From assembly GCA_001899145.1 (NCBI GenBank), contig MKVF01000029.1, forward strand, positions 1 to 63,275: a stretch of 63,275 nt of DNA, in the 5' to 3' direction. This document shows, one piece after another, positions 37,201 through 44,886 of this stretch (its first letter is position 1; every line of letters begins with the position of its first letter). The position numbers and the translations under genes were made by a program. The stretch is from Flavobacteriia bacterium 40-80. GTDB lineage: Bacteria; Bacteroidota; Bacteroidia; Flavobacteriales_D; Crocinitomicaceae. The notes beneath the pieces were generated by a model that made no database searches, was not told where the DNA came from, and was given only the letters and a program-made list of their open reading frames with translations.

Positions 37201-38145
37201 TGAATAATTTCCTCCGAGATAGGTAGAATACAGCAGCTGCGTCCCATCGGCAGAAAATTTACTGATGGCTGCATCAACTGTTCCTCCTCCAAAGCTATTA
37301 TCAAATGCTCCTGTTGTCACGGGATATCCCACTCCAAAAACAATCCCGCCGCCAAAGGCATTTCCCTGCGGATCCGGTGCGGCAGTAAATCCCCAGTTGT
37401 CTTTTGTGGAACCGGTATAAGTGGAGAAAGAAAGGATCGGGTCAATGACCAAAGGGAGGTTTTCATTATATCCTTTCGGAAATTCAAAGGAAACCACATT
37501 ATTTTTGATCCGGTAGTTCACTTCTACCTTTATTTTCCGGCCCGAATCATCGACATTCCAGGCCTCCGGAGCAGATTCTTCCATGTACCCCAGCGGATGA
37601 TAACCTCTCAGTGAGCCGTCTTTCTCAATTGTTATACGGTCAAATCCTTCATATTTCAGCTGCAGCTGGTTTACCGCTGCATTTGCGGCAACTAAATAAT
37701 TAATCTTTAGATCTCCTTTCTGACTGATTGTCTGTACATCAATGCCCGGATAAAGATTCTTTCTCGTCAGCTGTCTGAAGCTATAGACTTTGCTTTTCCA
37801 GCTGGAAGAGTTATTTCCTAAAAAGTAATTCCTGTAAAATCCCGACGGATCTGTTTCTTCAAAAAAAGCTTGCTCTTTAGCATTCAGATACTTTATCTTA
37901 AAGGCATACATCTTAGAATCCACGTGCGCTTCCTTTTCCTGAAGATCGTGATGGTGGCTGGAATTACTGAGTGAAACGGTATAGCCTTCCTTATCAAGGA
38001 AAAAATGACCGTTTGTCAGTTCCACATCGTACAGAATCTGTGAATCCCACTGTCCGCGGTTGGGATGAAAGTAAATGTCTCCGTCCTGGCACAAAACAGT
38101 ACCGGAAAGGAGAAAAAATACAAAAAAAAGTATCAATTGTTTCAT
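34288..38145 (-). CDS. Large T9SS-type surface protein with beta-propeller-like repeats, PKD domain and gliding-motility C-terminal domain
   Basis: 1285 aa. Signal peptide (LILFFVFFLLSGTVLC). Residues 20-230 resemble the DUF7948-type domain (HPNRGQWDSQILYDVELTNG). SBBP-like repeats follow (FSADGTQLLYSTYLGG, LSSDLSALLWSTYLGG), then a PKD domain at about 755-830 (FHWNFGDGTTSN, GNYTVSFVVKDT) and several Ig-like repeats with the W-x-P core (YVWSPAEFL, YEWTPTDYL). The C-terminus (LYIPNSFTPDGSEHNDYF, IYDRWGELI, WDGTYKGLPCPIGTYVW) is the gliding-motility-associated sorting domain, predicting secretion through the type IX system and attachment outside the cell. Binding partner unknown. Confidence 0.92.
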   Translation of the reverse strand: MKQLILFFVFFLLSGTVLCQDGDIYFHPNRGQWDSQILYDVELTNGHFFLDKEGYTVSLSNSSHHHDLQEKEAHVDSKMYAFKIKYLNAKEQAFFEETDPSGFYRNYFLGNNSSSWKSKVYSFRQLTRKNLYPGIDVQTISQKGDLKINYLVAANAAVNQLQLKYEGFDRITIEKDGSLRGYHPLGYMEESAPEAWNVDDSGRKIKVEVNYRIKNNVVSFEFPKGYNENLPLVIDPILSFSTYTGSTKDNWGFTAAPDPQGNAFGGGIVFGVGYPVTTGAFDNSFGGGTVDAAISKFSADGTQLLYSTYLGGNYSETPHSIVCNPIGEIYILGITSSHDFPTTTNAYQTSNKTGSSFSANNISFNTGSDIFVVKMSADGTHLLASTLIGGTNNDGINLNTLNYNYGDQFRGDITLDASGNVFVASTTYSANFPVVNSSSTYGGDQDAVVFKLSSDLSALLWSTYLGGTGYDAAYSIQVANDGSVYIAGGTTSSSLGFPAGIKTTPNGGVDGFVAKFNSAYQLQKGSFIGTSLYDQVYFIQLDLDQNVYVLGQSLGAMTVSPGKYGNTNSGQFIKKYDPSFSTELWTTLIGSGQKKVDISPTAFLVSDCYDIYIAGWGGEVNRNHSKATQSSTTGLAVTQDGYQKTTNGNNFYIAVLGPDAGSLKYATFIGGLTSSANHVDGGTSRFDKGGKIYHAVCAACGGNSNGFTSTPGVFSQTNKSSNCNMAVFKFEISFIQTAINQINPVICYPDAVTFDNITTTGNSFHWNFGDGTTSNQLSPTHIFPGPGNYTVSFVVKDTINCFISDTVKFDITVKGFKASASSPNDTVCPNVPRQLQVSGGTNYVWSPAEFLNNATIANPVATVSKTTTFMVVATDNDCGVDTAYTTVIVFEDSISINKDTVICIGNSVPLSAHGAIEYEWTPTDYLNDPSVSNPVATPQNTITYTVKGISENLCPLQASTTINVVLTPPHPVIPDSVYVCFGSSKSITVSGADEYYWSPGTEINTTQGSTVIITPSQERYYYCDFVNVCATERDSVFVRLIHPSVTAWNDTIICPGETAALFASGALTYVWSPSVTFVEASGSIVSVKPDQPTIYTVTGTDKYGCSATDKVTVNLYPEAIVLANPDVYAIFDEPVQLGVTTNYTGTYIWSPAEYLSCTECTSPYASPNRNYEYTITFIDGNGCTDTDIIRVVYEPLLYIPNSFTPDGSEHNDYFRVYGVNISDITLDIYDRWGELIHTIRGLDDYWDGTYKGLPCPIGTYVWKIDYTDVINDIILSKTGHVNLLR

Positions 38146-38203
38146 TTACAATCCCTCGTGATTCTATTATTGAACGCAATTTACTATAAATAGTTTGCTA
38201 TCC

Positions 38204-38211
38204 CAAAAATA
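38204..38211 (-). promoter_or_regulatory. -7 box candidate for the large T9SS protein
   Basis: Minus strand TATTTTTG, an exact TAnnTTTG box about 59 nt upstream of the ATG. The -33 region reads ATT rather than TTG at N19. Confidence 0.35.
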
Positions 38212-38215
38212 AAAA

Positions 38216-38255
38216 CTGATTTTATCAGGAAATAATCCGTTTTCGGCTGATAAAA
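38216..38255. promoter_or_regulatory. Overlapping CTGAT/ATCAG inverted repeats in a divergent promoter region
   Basis: CTGAT-TTT-ATCAG (38216-38228) overlaps a second inverted pair, TTTTATCAG (38220-38228) with CTGATAAAA (38247-38255), 9-bp exact arms. It sits between the promoters of the T9SS protein and the purF-like operon, a natural operator position. Confidence 0.4.
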
Positions 38256-38260
38256 AATCG

Positions 38261-38268
38261 TAAATTTG
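38261..38268 (+). promoter_or_regulatory. -7 box candidate for the purF-like operon
   Basis: TAAATTTG, an exact TAnnTTTG, 17 nt before the ATG. TTT rather than TTG occupies the -33 position. A very short leader would result. Confidence 0.4.
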
Positions 38269-38285
38269 CACAAAGAAAATTCAAG

Positions 38286-40187
38286 ATGAGCGACGCTATC
38301 AAACACGAGTGTGGAATTGCACTTCTCCGATTAAAAAAACCGTTAGATTATTACTTAGAAAAATACGGAACTGCCTTTTACGGACTGAATAAGCTGTACC
38401 TTTTAATGGAAAAGCAGATCAACCGGGGACAGGACGGAGCAGGAGTGGCAAACATCAAATTTGACATGCGTCCCGGAGAAAGATACATTTCAAGGTATCG
38501 TTCCATCGACAGCAAGCCTATCCAGGATATCTTCCAGCATATTAACGAGCGTTTCCGCCAGATTGAGCAGGAAGATCCGGAAAAGCTGAAAGATGTCGAA
38601 TACTTAAAAAAGAATGCCGGATTTACAGGGGAATTGTTTTTGGGACATCTTCGCTACGGGACTTTCGGCAGAAACAGCATTGAAAGCTGTCACCCGTTCC
38701 TGAGACAAAGCAACTGGGTAACCAGAAATTTAGTCGTTGCAGGGAACTTCAATCTGACGAATGTAGATGAGCTGTTTGATGTCCTGGTAAACATCGGGCA
38801 GCACCCAAAGGAAAAATCCGATACTGTAACGGTGCTGGAAAAAATAGGTCATTATCTGGATGTTGAAAATGATGAATTATATCAGCAATATAACAGGCTG
38901 GGTTTCGGAAACCAGGAAATTTACGATAAAATAGCAAAGAATATTGATATTGAAAAAATTCTGAAAAAAGCTTCGGATGACTGGGACGGCGGCTATGCAA
39001 TGGCCGGGCTGTTCGGTCACGGTGACGCATTTGTGCTGCGTGATCCTTCCGGGATCCGCCCTGCTTTCTGGTTTGACAATGACGAAGTATGTGTTGTCGC
39101 ATCAGAACGTTCTGTGATCCAGACCGCTTTCCGGTTGAAATACGCCGATGTACAAGAGCTGACTCCCGGGCATGCGCTGATCATCAGAAAGGACGGATCG
39201 GTGAATGAAGCTCAGATCAACGAACCTAAAGAATTCAAAGCCTGTTCATTCGAACGGATCTATTTCTCAAGAGGAAATGATTATGAGATCTATGATGAAC
39301 GGAAAAATCTGGGAAGACTGGTTGTAGAGCAGGTATTAAAATCGGTTGATTATGATCTGGACAATTCCGTTTTCTCTTTCATTCCGAATACAGCGGAAAC
39401 CGCATTTTACGGAATGATAAAAGGGCTGGAAGATCATTTGAATCAACGTAAATATGAAGAGATCTTAGCGTTGGGAGAAAAACCCGATGCAGCTAAGCTT
39501 CAGGAGATATTATTTCGCAGAGCACGTATTGAAAAAATCGCTATTAAGGATGCGAAGCTGAGAACGTTCATCACGCAGGACGCAGACCGCCACGACCTTG
39601 TTTCCAATGTATATGATATTACGTATGGCTCGGTAGTACGCGGTAAAGACAACCTGGTAGTTATTGATGACAGTATTGTACGTGGAACTACTTTAAAACA
39701 AAGTATCCTGCAAATTCTGGACCGCCTGGATCCGGTAAAAATCGTAGTGGTTTCTTCTGCTCCGCAGATCCGCTATCCGGACTGCTATGGGATAGATATG
39801 GCAAGGATGGGCGATTTTATAGCCTTTGAAGCGGCAATCGCTCTTCTGAGAGAACGGGGACAAGATCATGTAATTGAGAACGTTTACCGTAAATGTAAAG
39901 AGCAGGAGTATTTTCCGAAGGAACAGATCAAAAACTACGTTAAAGAAATATATGCTTCTTTTACACCCGAAGAAGTTTCAGCGAAAATTGCAGAATTACT
40001 GACTCCTTCCAATATCAACGCGAAGGTCGAGATTGTTTATCAGTCCATTGAAAACCTGCACAAAGCATGTCCTAAAAACTCGGGAGACTGGTATTTTACA
40101 GGTAACTACCCTACTCCCGGAGGAAATAAAGTGGTAAATAAAGCATTCATTAACTGGAAAGAAAATAGAAACGAACGACCTTACTAA
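38286..40187 (+). CDS. Long-form amidophosphoribosyltransferase (PurF family)
   Basis: Glutamine-dependent amidotransferase plus phosphoribosyltransferase architecture, first committed step of purine synthesis. 633 aa against about 470-510 for ordinary PurF, with extra sequence in the amidotransferase half. Cys9 follows a short removable propeptide (MSDAIKHECG). The PRPP motif is VVIDDSIVRGTTL. The oxyanion-hole segment, usually N-G-N-L-T-N, reads GNFNLTN, with Phe in place of Gly. It could be the pathway enzyme or a paralogue with altered function; no gene symbol is given for that reason. 8 nt before galE. Confidence 0.85.
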   Translation: MSDAIKHECGIALLRLKKPLDYYLEKYGTAFYGLNKLYLLMEKQINRGQDGAGVANIKFDMRPGERYISRYRSIDSKPIQDIFQHINERFRQIEQEDPEKLKDVEYLKKNAGFTGELFLGHLRYGTFGRNSIESCHPFLRQSNWVTRNLVVAGNFNLTNVDELFDVLVNIGQHPKEKSDTVTVLEKIGHYLDVENDELYQQYNRLGFGNQEIYDKIAKNIDIEKILKKASDDWDGGYAMAGLFGHGDAFVLRDPSGIRPAFWFDNDEVCVVASERSVIQTAFRLKYADVQELTPGHALIIRKDGSVNEAQINEPKEFKACSFERIYFSRGNDYEIYDERKNLGRLVVEQVLKSVDYDLDNSVFSFIPNTAETAFYGMIKGLEDHLNQRKYEEILALGEKPDAAKLQEILFRRARIEKIAIKDAKLRTFITQDADRHDLVSNVYDITYGSVVRGKDNLVVIDDSIVRGTTLKQSILQILDRLDPVKIVVVSSAPQIRYPDCYGIDMARMGDFIAFEAAIALLRERGQDHVIENVYRKCKEQEYFPKEQIKNYVKEIYASFTPEEVSAKIAELLTPSNINAKVEIVYQSIENLHKACPKNSGDWYFTGNYPTPGGNKVVNKAFINWKENRNERPY

Positions 40188-40195
40188 ATACGCAA

Positions 40196-41218
40196 ATGTC
40201 TGAAAGAAAGAAAATTTTAGTAACCGGAGGTGCCGGCTATATCGGCTCGCACACGGTTGTTGAATTGTATAACAGCGGTTTTGAACCCATCATTTTAGAT
40301 GATTTCAGAAATTCAGAAGAATTTATCATTGACCGGATTCAGAAGATTATCAATAATGAAGTAATTCTTTACAAAGGAGCTTGTCAGGACGCTGATCTGC
40401 TGCAGATGATTTTCGAAGCGCATGAAATTTCAGGTGTTATTCACTTTGCGGCTTATAAAGCCGTTGGAGAGTCTGTTAAAGACCCTCTGATGTATTACGA
40501 AAACAATATCGGTTCTCTTTTATCTATTTTGCGGTGCCTGGAAGTATATAAGGTCAAAAATTTCGTTTTCAGCTCTTCCTGCTCCGTTTACGGAGATCAC
40601 CCAAAACTTGGGAACGGGATAACAGAAGAAGCTAGTGACCTGAAACCGCAATCACCTTATGCAAATACAAAGCTGATCGGGGAACAGATCATCACCGACT
40701 GGAAAGTAAACCAACCGGACACAAATGTTTGCTTATTGCGTTATTTCAATCCGGTAGGTGCTCATGAAAGTGCCCGAATCGGAGAGCTTCCGCTGGGTGT
40801 CCCGAACAATCTGCTTCCTTTTATAACGCAAACCGCTGCGGGAATCCGTGAGGAATTAACGATTTTCGGAAATGATTACAATACGGAGGACGGAACCTGT
40901 ATCCGGGATTATATCCACGTGGTAGATTTAGCAAAGGCGCATGTGAAAAGCCTGGAATGGCTGCTCGCTAAAAACGGAGTTATTGACGTATTCAATGTGG
41001 GAACAGGAAAAGGATCCAGTGTGTTAGAAATTGTTACGAAATTTGAAGAATTAACGAAGGTTTCATTAAATTGGTCTTTCGGGCCGAGAAGAACGGGTGA
41101 TGTCCCGGTAGTATTTGCGGACAATAAAAAGGTGAAAGAATACCTGAAATGGACTCCGGAATACACGGTTGATAATGCTATAGTTCATGCCTGGGAATGG
41201 CAAAAGAGTTTGGAATGA
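40196..41218 (+). CDS. galE: UDP-glucose 4-epimerase
   Basis: Interconverts UDP-glucose and UDP-galactose for surface polysaccharides. 340 aa extended short-chain dehydrogenase: NAD motif TGGAGYIGSH, catalytic Tyr/Lys in SPYANTK, and the FSSSCSVYG and RYFNPVGAHES signatures. Overlaps the outer-membrane-barrel gene start by 4 nt (ATGA). Confidence 0.95.
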   Translation: MSERKKILVTGGAGYIGSHTVVELYNSGFEPIILDDFRNSEEFIIDRIQKIINNEVILYKGACQDADLLQMIFEAHEISGVIHFAAYKAVGESVKDPLMYYENNIGSLLSILRCLEVYKVKNFVFSSSCSVYGDHPKLGNGITEEASDLKPQSPYANTKLIGEQIITDWKVNQPDTNVCLLRYFNPVGAHESARIGELPLGVPNNLLPFITQTAAGIREELTIFGNDYNTEDGTCIRDYIHVVDLAKAHVKSLEWLLAKNGVIDVFNVGTGKGSSVLEIVTKFEELTKVSLNWSFGPRRTGDVPVVFADNKKVKEYLKWTPEYTVDNAIVHAWEWQKSLE

Positions 41219-41940
41219 AGAAGAAACAGCTTGTTTTTTATGTACTGATTTTTATTTCTGTTCATTTATCTGCCCAGAAAAACAAGGTGGAAACGGCTAC
41301 AAAATTCCGTCCGGGCATTATGTGGTTTTTTACCGGATTGGAACCTTCAAGCATGGTTTGGGCTCCCCGCTTCGACCGTTTGATGATCGATATCAAATAC
41401 AACGACCTGATCAATCCTTCTTCAATTAAACTGTTCAACACCAAAGGAAGCTCTATCGGGTTCAATACACAGTTTGTTTTTGACATTCCGATGAATTTCA
41501 GAAATACCGCTGCTTTCGGAATAGGGATCGGCTATGAGTTCTCTAAGTTCGTACATAACAAAGCGGTTTTACCTTTTAATGGAAATCAGTTTGATTTTTC
41601 TGATTCTGCCTATTTTGACAAATCCATTCTGAGAACACACACCTTTTTTGTACCTGTCGAGCTACGTTTCCGGACACAAGGATGGCAGCACTTTAAATTT
41701 CATATCGGTTCCAATATCGGCTACCGTTTTGGAAACAACAAAACCTATCAGGACGATGCCGTAAACAGGATCCGGACGGGAAAGATGAGCAATTTCGAGT
41801 GGCTGTATCTTGATGTTCATGCCCGTGTCGGAATCCGGAACTGGGCATTGCTGATCTCCGCAAATATGTTTCCGCTCTTCCGGAAAACAGATATCAAAAC
41901 AATCCCTGTCAGCCTGGGAATTACTATTTCGCTGTATTAA
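41215..41940 (+). CDS. Outer-membrane beta-barrel protein
   Basis: 241 aa from ATG 41215 (MKKKQLVFYVLIF), which overlaps the galE stop; the frame upstream to 41197 is galE sequence. Signal peptide ends at about LSAQ. The rest alternates hydrophobic and polar residues and ends in an aromatic/hydrophobic strand (SLGITISLY), typical of small Bacteroidota outer-membrane barrels of the PorT/OmpA-like kind. Function unknown. The stop codon directly abuts the stop of the convergent SprB-repeat gene, with no bases between. Confidence 0.8.
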   Translation: MKKKQLVFYVLIFISVHLSAQKNKVETATKFRPGIMWFFTGLEPSSMVWAPRFDRLMIDIKYNDLINPSSIKLFNTKGSSIGFNTQFVFDIPMNFRNTAAFGIGIGYEFSKFVHNKAVLPFNGNQFDFSDSAYFDKSILRTHTFFVPVELRFRTQGWQHFKFHIGSNIGYRFGNNKTYQDDAVNRIRTGKMSNFEWLYLDVHARVGIRNWALLISANMFPLFRKTDIKTIPVSLGITISLY

Positions 41941-44808
41941 TTATTTCTTTGAATCAATCAGGGTAATATGCCCGTGCTGCTCTTCCGTTTTCCCTGAATA
42001 GAAAGTAACTCTTGTCTTGTGAAAATAAACTCCTGACATTGCTTTTTTGCCTTTAAAGGTGCCATCCCACTGGTCTGTAATGTCATCAAAAGTATCCATC
42101 ACTTCTCCCCAGCGGTTTAAAATAATGCATTCCAGCTCTTTTACGCAATTACCCGTAATAAACCATGTATCATTGGCATTATCACCATTAGGAGTAAAAA
42201 CGTTCGGTATATACAATGATTCTATCCCGGAATTGTCAGGAATGACAACTGTTCTTTTTAGCTGACATCCGGCAGCGTCTGTTATGGTAATTTCAGCCTG
42301 TCCCGGCGGAACATCCGGAATTTCCGCACCAACCACGTTTCCGTTAAAGTTAAAGATATAAGGAGCGGTGCCGCCTGTTACATTCGTTATTTCAAGGGTT
42401 CCGTTAATTCCGCATCCGATAATCGTATGAACATATTCCATATCGTAAGGAGGTTCGAATAAATTATTGACAGTCACCGTTTTTGTCAACCGGCATCCTT
42501 CCGCATCGGCTACTATTAACGGGTAGGTTCCTTCAGCAAGTCCGGAATAGCTCGTCGCGGAAGTAAACCCTGAGGAATGCAAATCATACACATAAGGAGC
42601 CGTACCACCCGTTACTGCTCCTAAATGAACACTTCCCGCCGATTTATTGCATGTATCATTTACAGCCGTCACAGAAATATCCGTTATTCCCGGACTTCCT
42701 CCTACTATCGCAGAAGTAGTATAGATACAGCCGGCAGCATCTTTTACAGTAACCGTATAAGTTCCTGAGTTCAAATTAGGATAAGTGGTATTTGATGAGA
42801 ATCCTCCGGAAGCAAACGCGTATTCATAAGGTGCAACGCCACCGGTCACAGTTCCCAGATAAACAGCTCCTTTTCCCTGTCCGCAGGAGTCTTTTTCAGT
42901 ATTAATTGCTACAGCAGTCGGGCCGTTTGAATTTTGGATGGAAAATGTTTCTGTAAAAGTACAACCATTTGCATCTTTAACTTCTACTGAGTGGGATCCT
43001 GCACTTAGCTGCGTATAGCCCAATGCTGAGGAAAAGCTGCCTCCGTCCACACTATATTGATAAGGAGCAGTACCGCCTGTTACATTTAATACCGTCATTG
43101 TTCCGTCAGCCTGCCCGCATGCGGTTTCCGTAACAGAAACAGCGATTGCAACCGGACCGGAAGCTGTACCAACTGTAGCAGTTGTGGAATAAGCACAGCC
43201 GTTCGCATCCTTCACTTCGACTGAATGGGAACCGGAAGCTAATAGTGCATAGCTGACCGTTGAAGAAAAACCATTTCCGTCCACATTGTATTCATAAGGT
43301 GCTGTGCCACCCGTCACCGTTCCTAAAGTTATCGTCCCGTTCGATTGTCCGCAGGCTGCAGGTGTGGTGGAAACAGAAACCGCTGTCGGGCCGGAAGCTA
43401 TGCCAACTGTAACAGACGTGGAATAAGTGCAGCTGTTCGCGTCTTTCACCTCAATTGAATGAGAACCGGAAGTTAATTGTGCATAGCTGATCGTTGAAGA
43501 AAAGCCATTCCCGTCCACATTGTATTCATAAGGTGCAGTGCCACCCGTGACCGTTCCTAAAGTTATGGTCCCGTTCGATTGTCCGCAGGCTGCAGGTGTG
43601 GTAGAAACGGAAATAGCTGTCGGGCCAGAAGCAGTACCAACTGTAGCGGATGTAGAAAAGGTACAGCCGTTCGCATCCTTCACTTCGATTGGATGAGAAC
43701 CGGAAGCTAATTGTGCATAGCTGACTGTTGTGGAAAAGCCATTCCCGTCCACATTGTATTCATAAGGTGCGGTGCCGCCCGTCACCGTTCCTAAAGTTAT
43801 GGTTCCATTCGATTGCCCGCAGGCTGCAGGTGTGGTAGAAACGGAAATCGCCGTAGGGCCTGCCTGAGTGGCAACCTGTGCATTCGTATTGTAAACACAG
43901 CCGTTATTATCCTGAACAATGATCGGATAAGTCCCGTTTGAAAGTCCTGTATAGATGGTCTGAGATGAGCTCCCCTGACCGTTGAAATTGAAAGTGTAAG
44001 GAGCCGCCCCGCCGGTCACATTTCCAATAGTAACCGATCCGTCATTCTGGTTACAGGAAGCATCTGTGATCGTCAAACCCACTGCTGTAGGACCTGCTGT
44101 CGCATTCACTGTAAGCGGGCTTATTGAAATATATTGGTATGCGGGCCTTTTTGGTCCTGAAAAGCTGTAATAATCGTTCGGAGCAGCGGTATAATCCGGA
44201 TGGTACTTTAAAACAACCGTTTTTAAAGTGGTTCCCGGAGGTGGCGTGACAGTAAAGGTGACCTCATCGCACAAGGCTGAGCTTCTGCTGCCATATGCGC
44301 TGCTGTTATATCCTTTTACAATCCGGATGTTTCCACTGGTTGTAATTACTTTATTGGAACCGCCTGAAGCCGTTATATTCGCTACCGGAACGGGATTATT
44401 ATTTCCGTCTGTGGCAGAAAGCTCTACCCAATCCGCAAAAGTCTGATAGGACTCGTCGGCATTGATGTCTTTGATCTTGAATGATATATTTCCGCACAAT
44501 CCGTTTGTCGTTCCTCCGGAAGTAAAATCCATAGTGAGCGTAGAATGAGCATTCGTGATATTTCCGAACATGTGCTCCAGAGACAATCCTCCGCTTATAC
44601 CACATTGCCCGTTACCCACAGTATTTCCGGGAAAATATTTAGGTGTTCCATTCTGAAATCCCGGAGAAGAGGAAGTAACTGTCACGGTCATTATTCCTGT
44701 AGTATAGCTTGTTCCGCCTGCAGGAAATCCGTCCCAGTTCAATGTCTGGGAAGAGATAAAATAAACAGGCAGGAAAAGTAACAACAGGATGTAGTGTAAG
44801 TTTTTCAT
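41941..44808 (-). CDS. SprB-repeat surface protein with gliding-motility C-terminal domain
   Basis: 955 aa from ATG 44808 (MKNLHYILLLLFLPV signal peptide); the frame extends 8 codons further up. After an N-terminal beta-rich domain of about 230 residues come eight or so SprB-type repeats with the T-x-x-C-x-x-x-N/D-G core. Three of them are almost identical 78-residue copies (see 43159-43860). The C-terminus (LYIPNVFTPNGDNANDTW, NRWGEVMDTF, WDGTFKGKKAMSGVYF) is the gliding-motility-associated type IX sorting domain. SprB-repeat proteins are mobile surface adhesins in gliding Flavobacteriia; gliding itself is not shown here. Confidence 0.9.
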   Translation of the reverse strand: MKNLHYILLLLFLPVYFISSQTLNWDGFPAGGTSYTTGIMTVTVTSSSPGFQNGTPKYFPGNTVGNGQCGISGGLSLEHMFGNITNAHSTLTMDFTSGGTTNGLCGNISFKIKDINADESYQTFADWVELSATDGNNNPVPVANITASGGSNKVITTSGNIRIVKGYNSSAYGSRSSALCDEVTFTVTPPPGTTLKTVVLKYHPDYTAAPNDYYSFSGPKRPAYQYISISPLTVNATAGPTAVGLTITDASCNQNDGSVTIGNVTGGAAPYTFNFNGQGSSSQTIYTGLSNGTYPIIVQDNNGCVYNTNAQVATQAGPTAISVSTTPAACGQSNGTITLGTVTGGTAPYEYNVDGNGFSTTVSYAQLASGSHPIEVKDANGCTFSTSATVGTASGPTAISVSTTPAACGQSNGTITLGTVTGGTAPYEYNVDGNGFSSTISYAQLTSGSHSIEVKDANSCTYSTSVTVGIASGPTAVSVSTTPAACGQSNGTITLGTVTGGTAPYEYNVDGNGFSSTVSYALLASGSHSVEVKDANGCAYSTTATVGTASGPVAIAVSVTETACGQADGTMTVLNVTGGTAPYQYSVDGGSFSSALGYTQLSAGSHSVEVKDANGCTFTETFSIQNSNGPTAVAINTEKDSCGQGKGAVYLGTVTGGVAPYEYAFASGGFSSNTTYPNLNSGTYTVTVKDAAGCIYTTSAIVGGSPGITDISVTAVNDTCNKSAGSVHLGAVTGGTAPYVYDLHSSGFTSATSYSGLAEGTYPLIVADAEGCRLTKTVTVNNLFEPPYDMEYVHTIIGCGINGTLEITNVTGGTAPYIFNFNGNVVGAEIPDVPPGQAEITITDAAGCQLKRTVVIPDNSGIESLYIPNVFTPNGDNANDTWFITGNCVKELECIILNRWGEVMDTFDDITDQWDGTFKGKKAMSGVYFHKTRVTFYSGKTEEQHGHITLIDSKK
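43159..43860 (-). repeat. Three tandem 234-bp repeats within the SprB-repeat gene
   Basis: Units 43860-43627, 43626-43393 and 43392-43159 encode three 78-residue modules that differ at only a few positions (for example SYAQLASGSHPIEV, SYAQLTSGSHSIEV, SYALLASGSHSVEV). The period is exactly 234 bp and in frame. Recent amplification or gene conversion is implied, since the flanking modules are much more divergent. Copy number may vary between strains. Confidence 0.9.
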
Positions 44809-44858
44809 GTTCAATTGGCTTTGAGATAGCAATATTATGTATTCTTTCTCAATAAAAA

Positions 44859-44877
44859 AAGAGGCTTATCGCCTCTT
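44859..44877 (-). terminator. Rho-independent terminator after pyk
   Basis: AAGAGGC-TTATC-GCCTCTT, 7-bp arms, 10 nt after the pyk stop. Read on the minus strand the stem is followed by TTTTTATT. It separates pyk from the SprB-repeat gene. Confidence 0.85.
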
Positions 44878-44886
44878 CTCTTTTTA

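Noticed and set aside
43159-43860. Regular repeats that could suggest a CRISPR array
   Set aside because: The 234-bp period is in frame, the units are entirely coding, and there are no short repeats with unique spacers.
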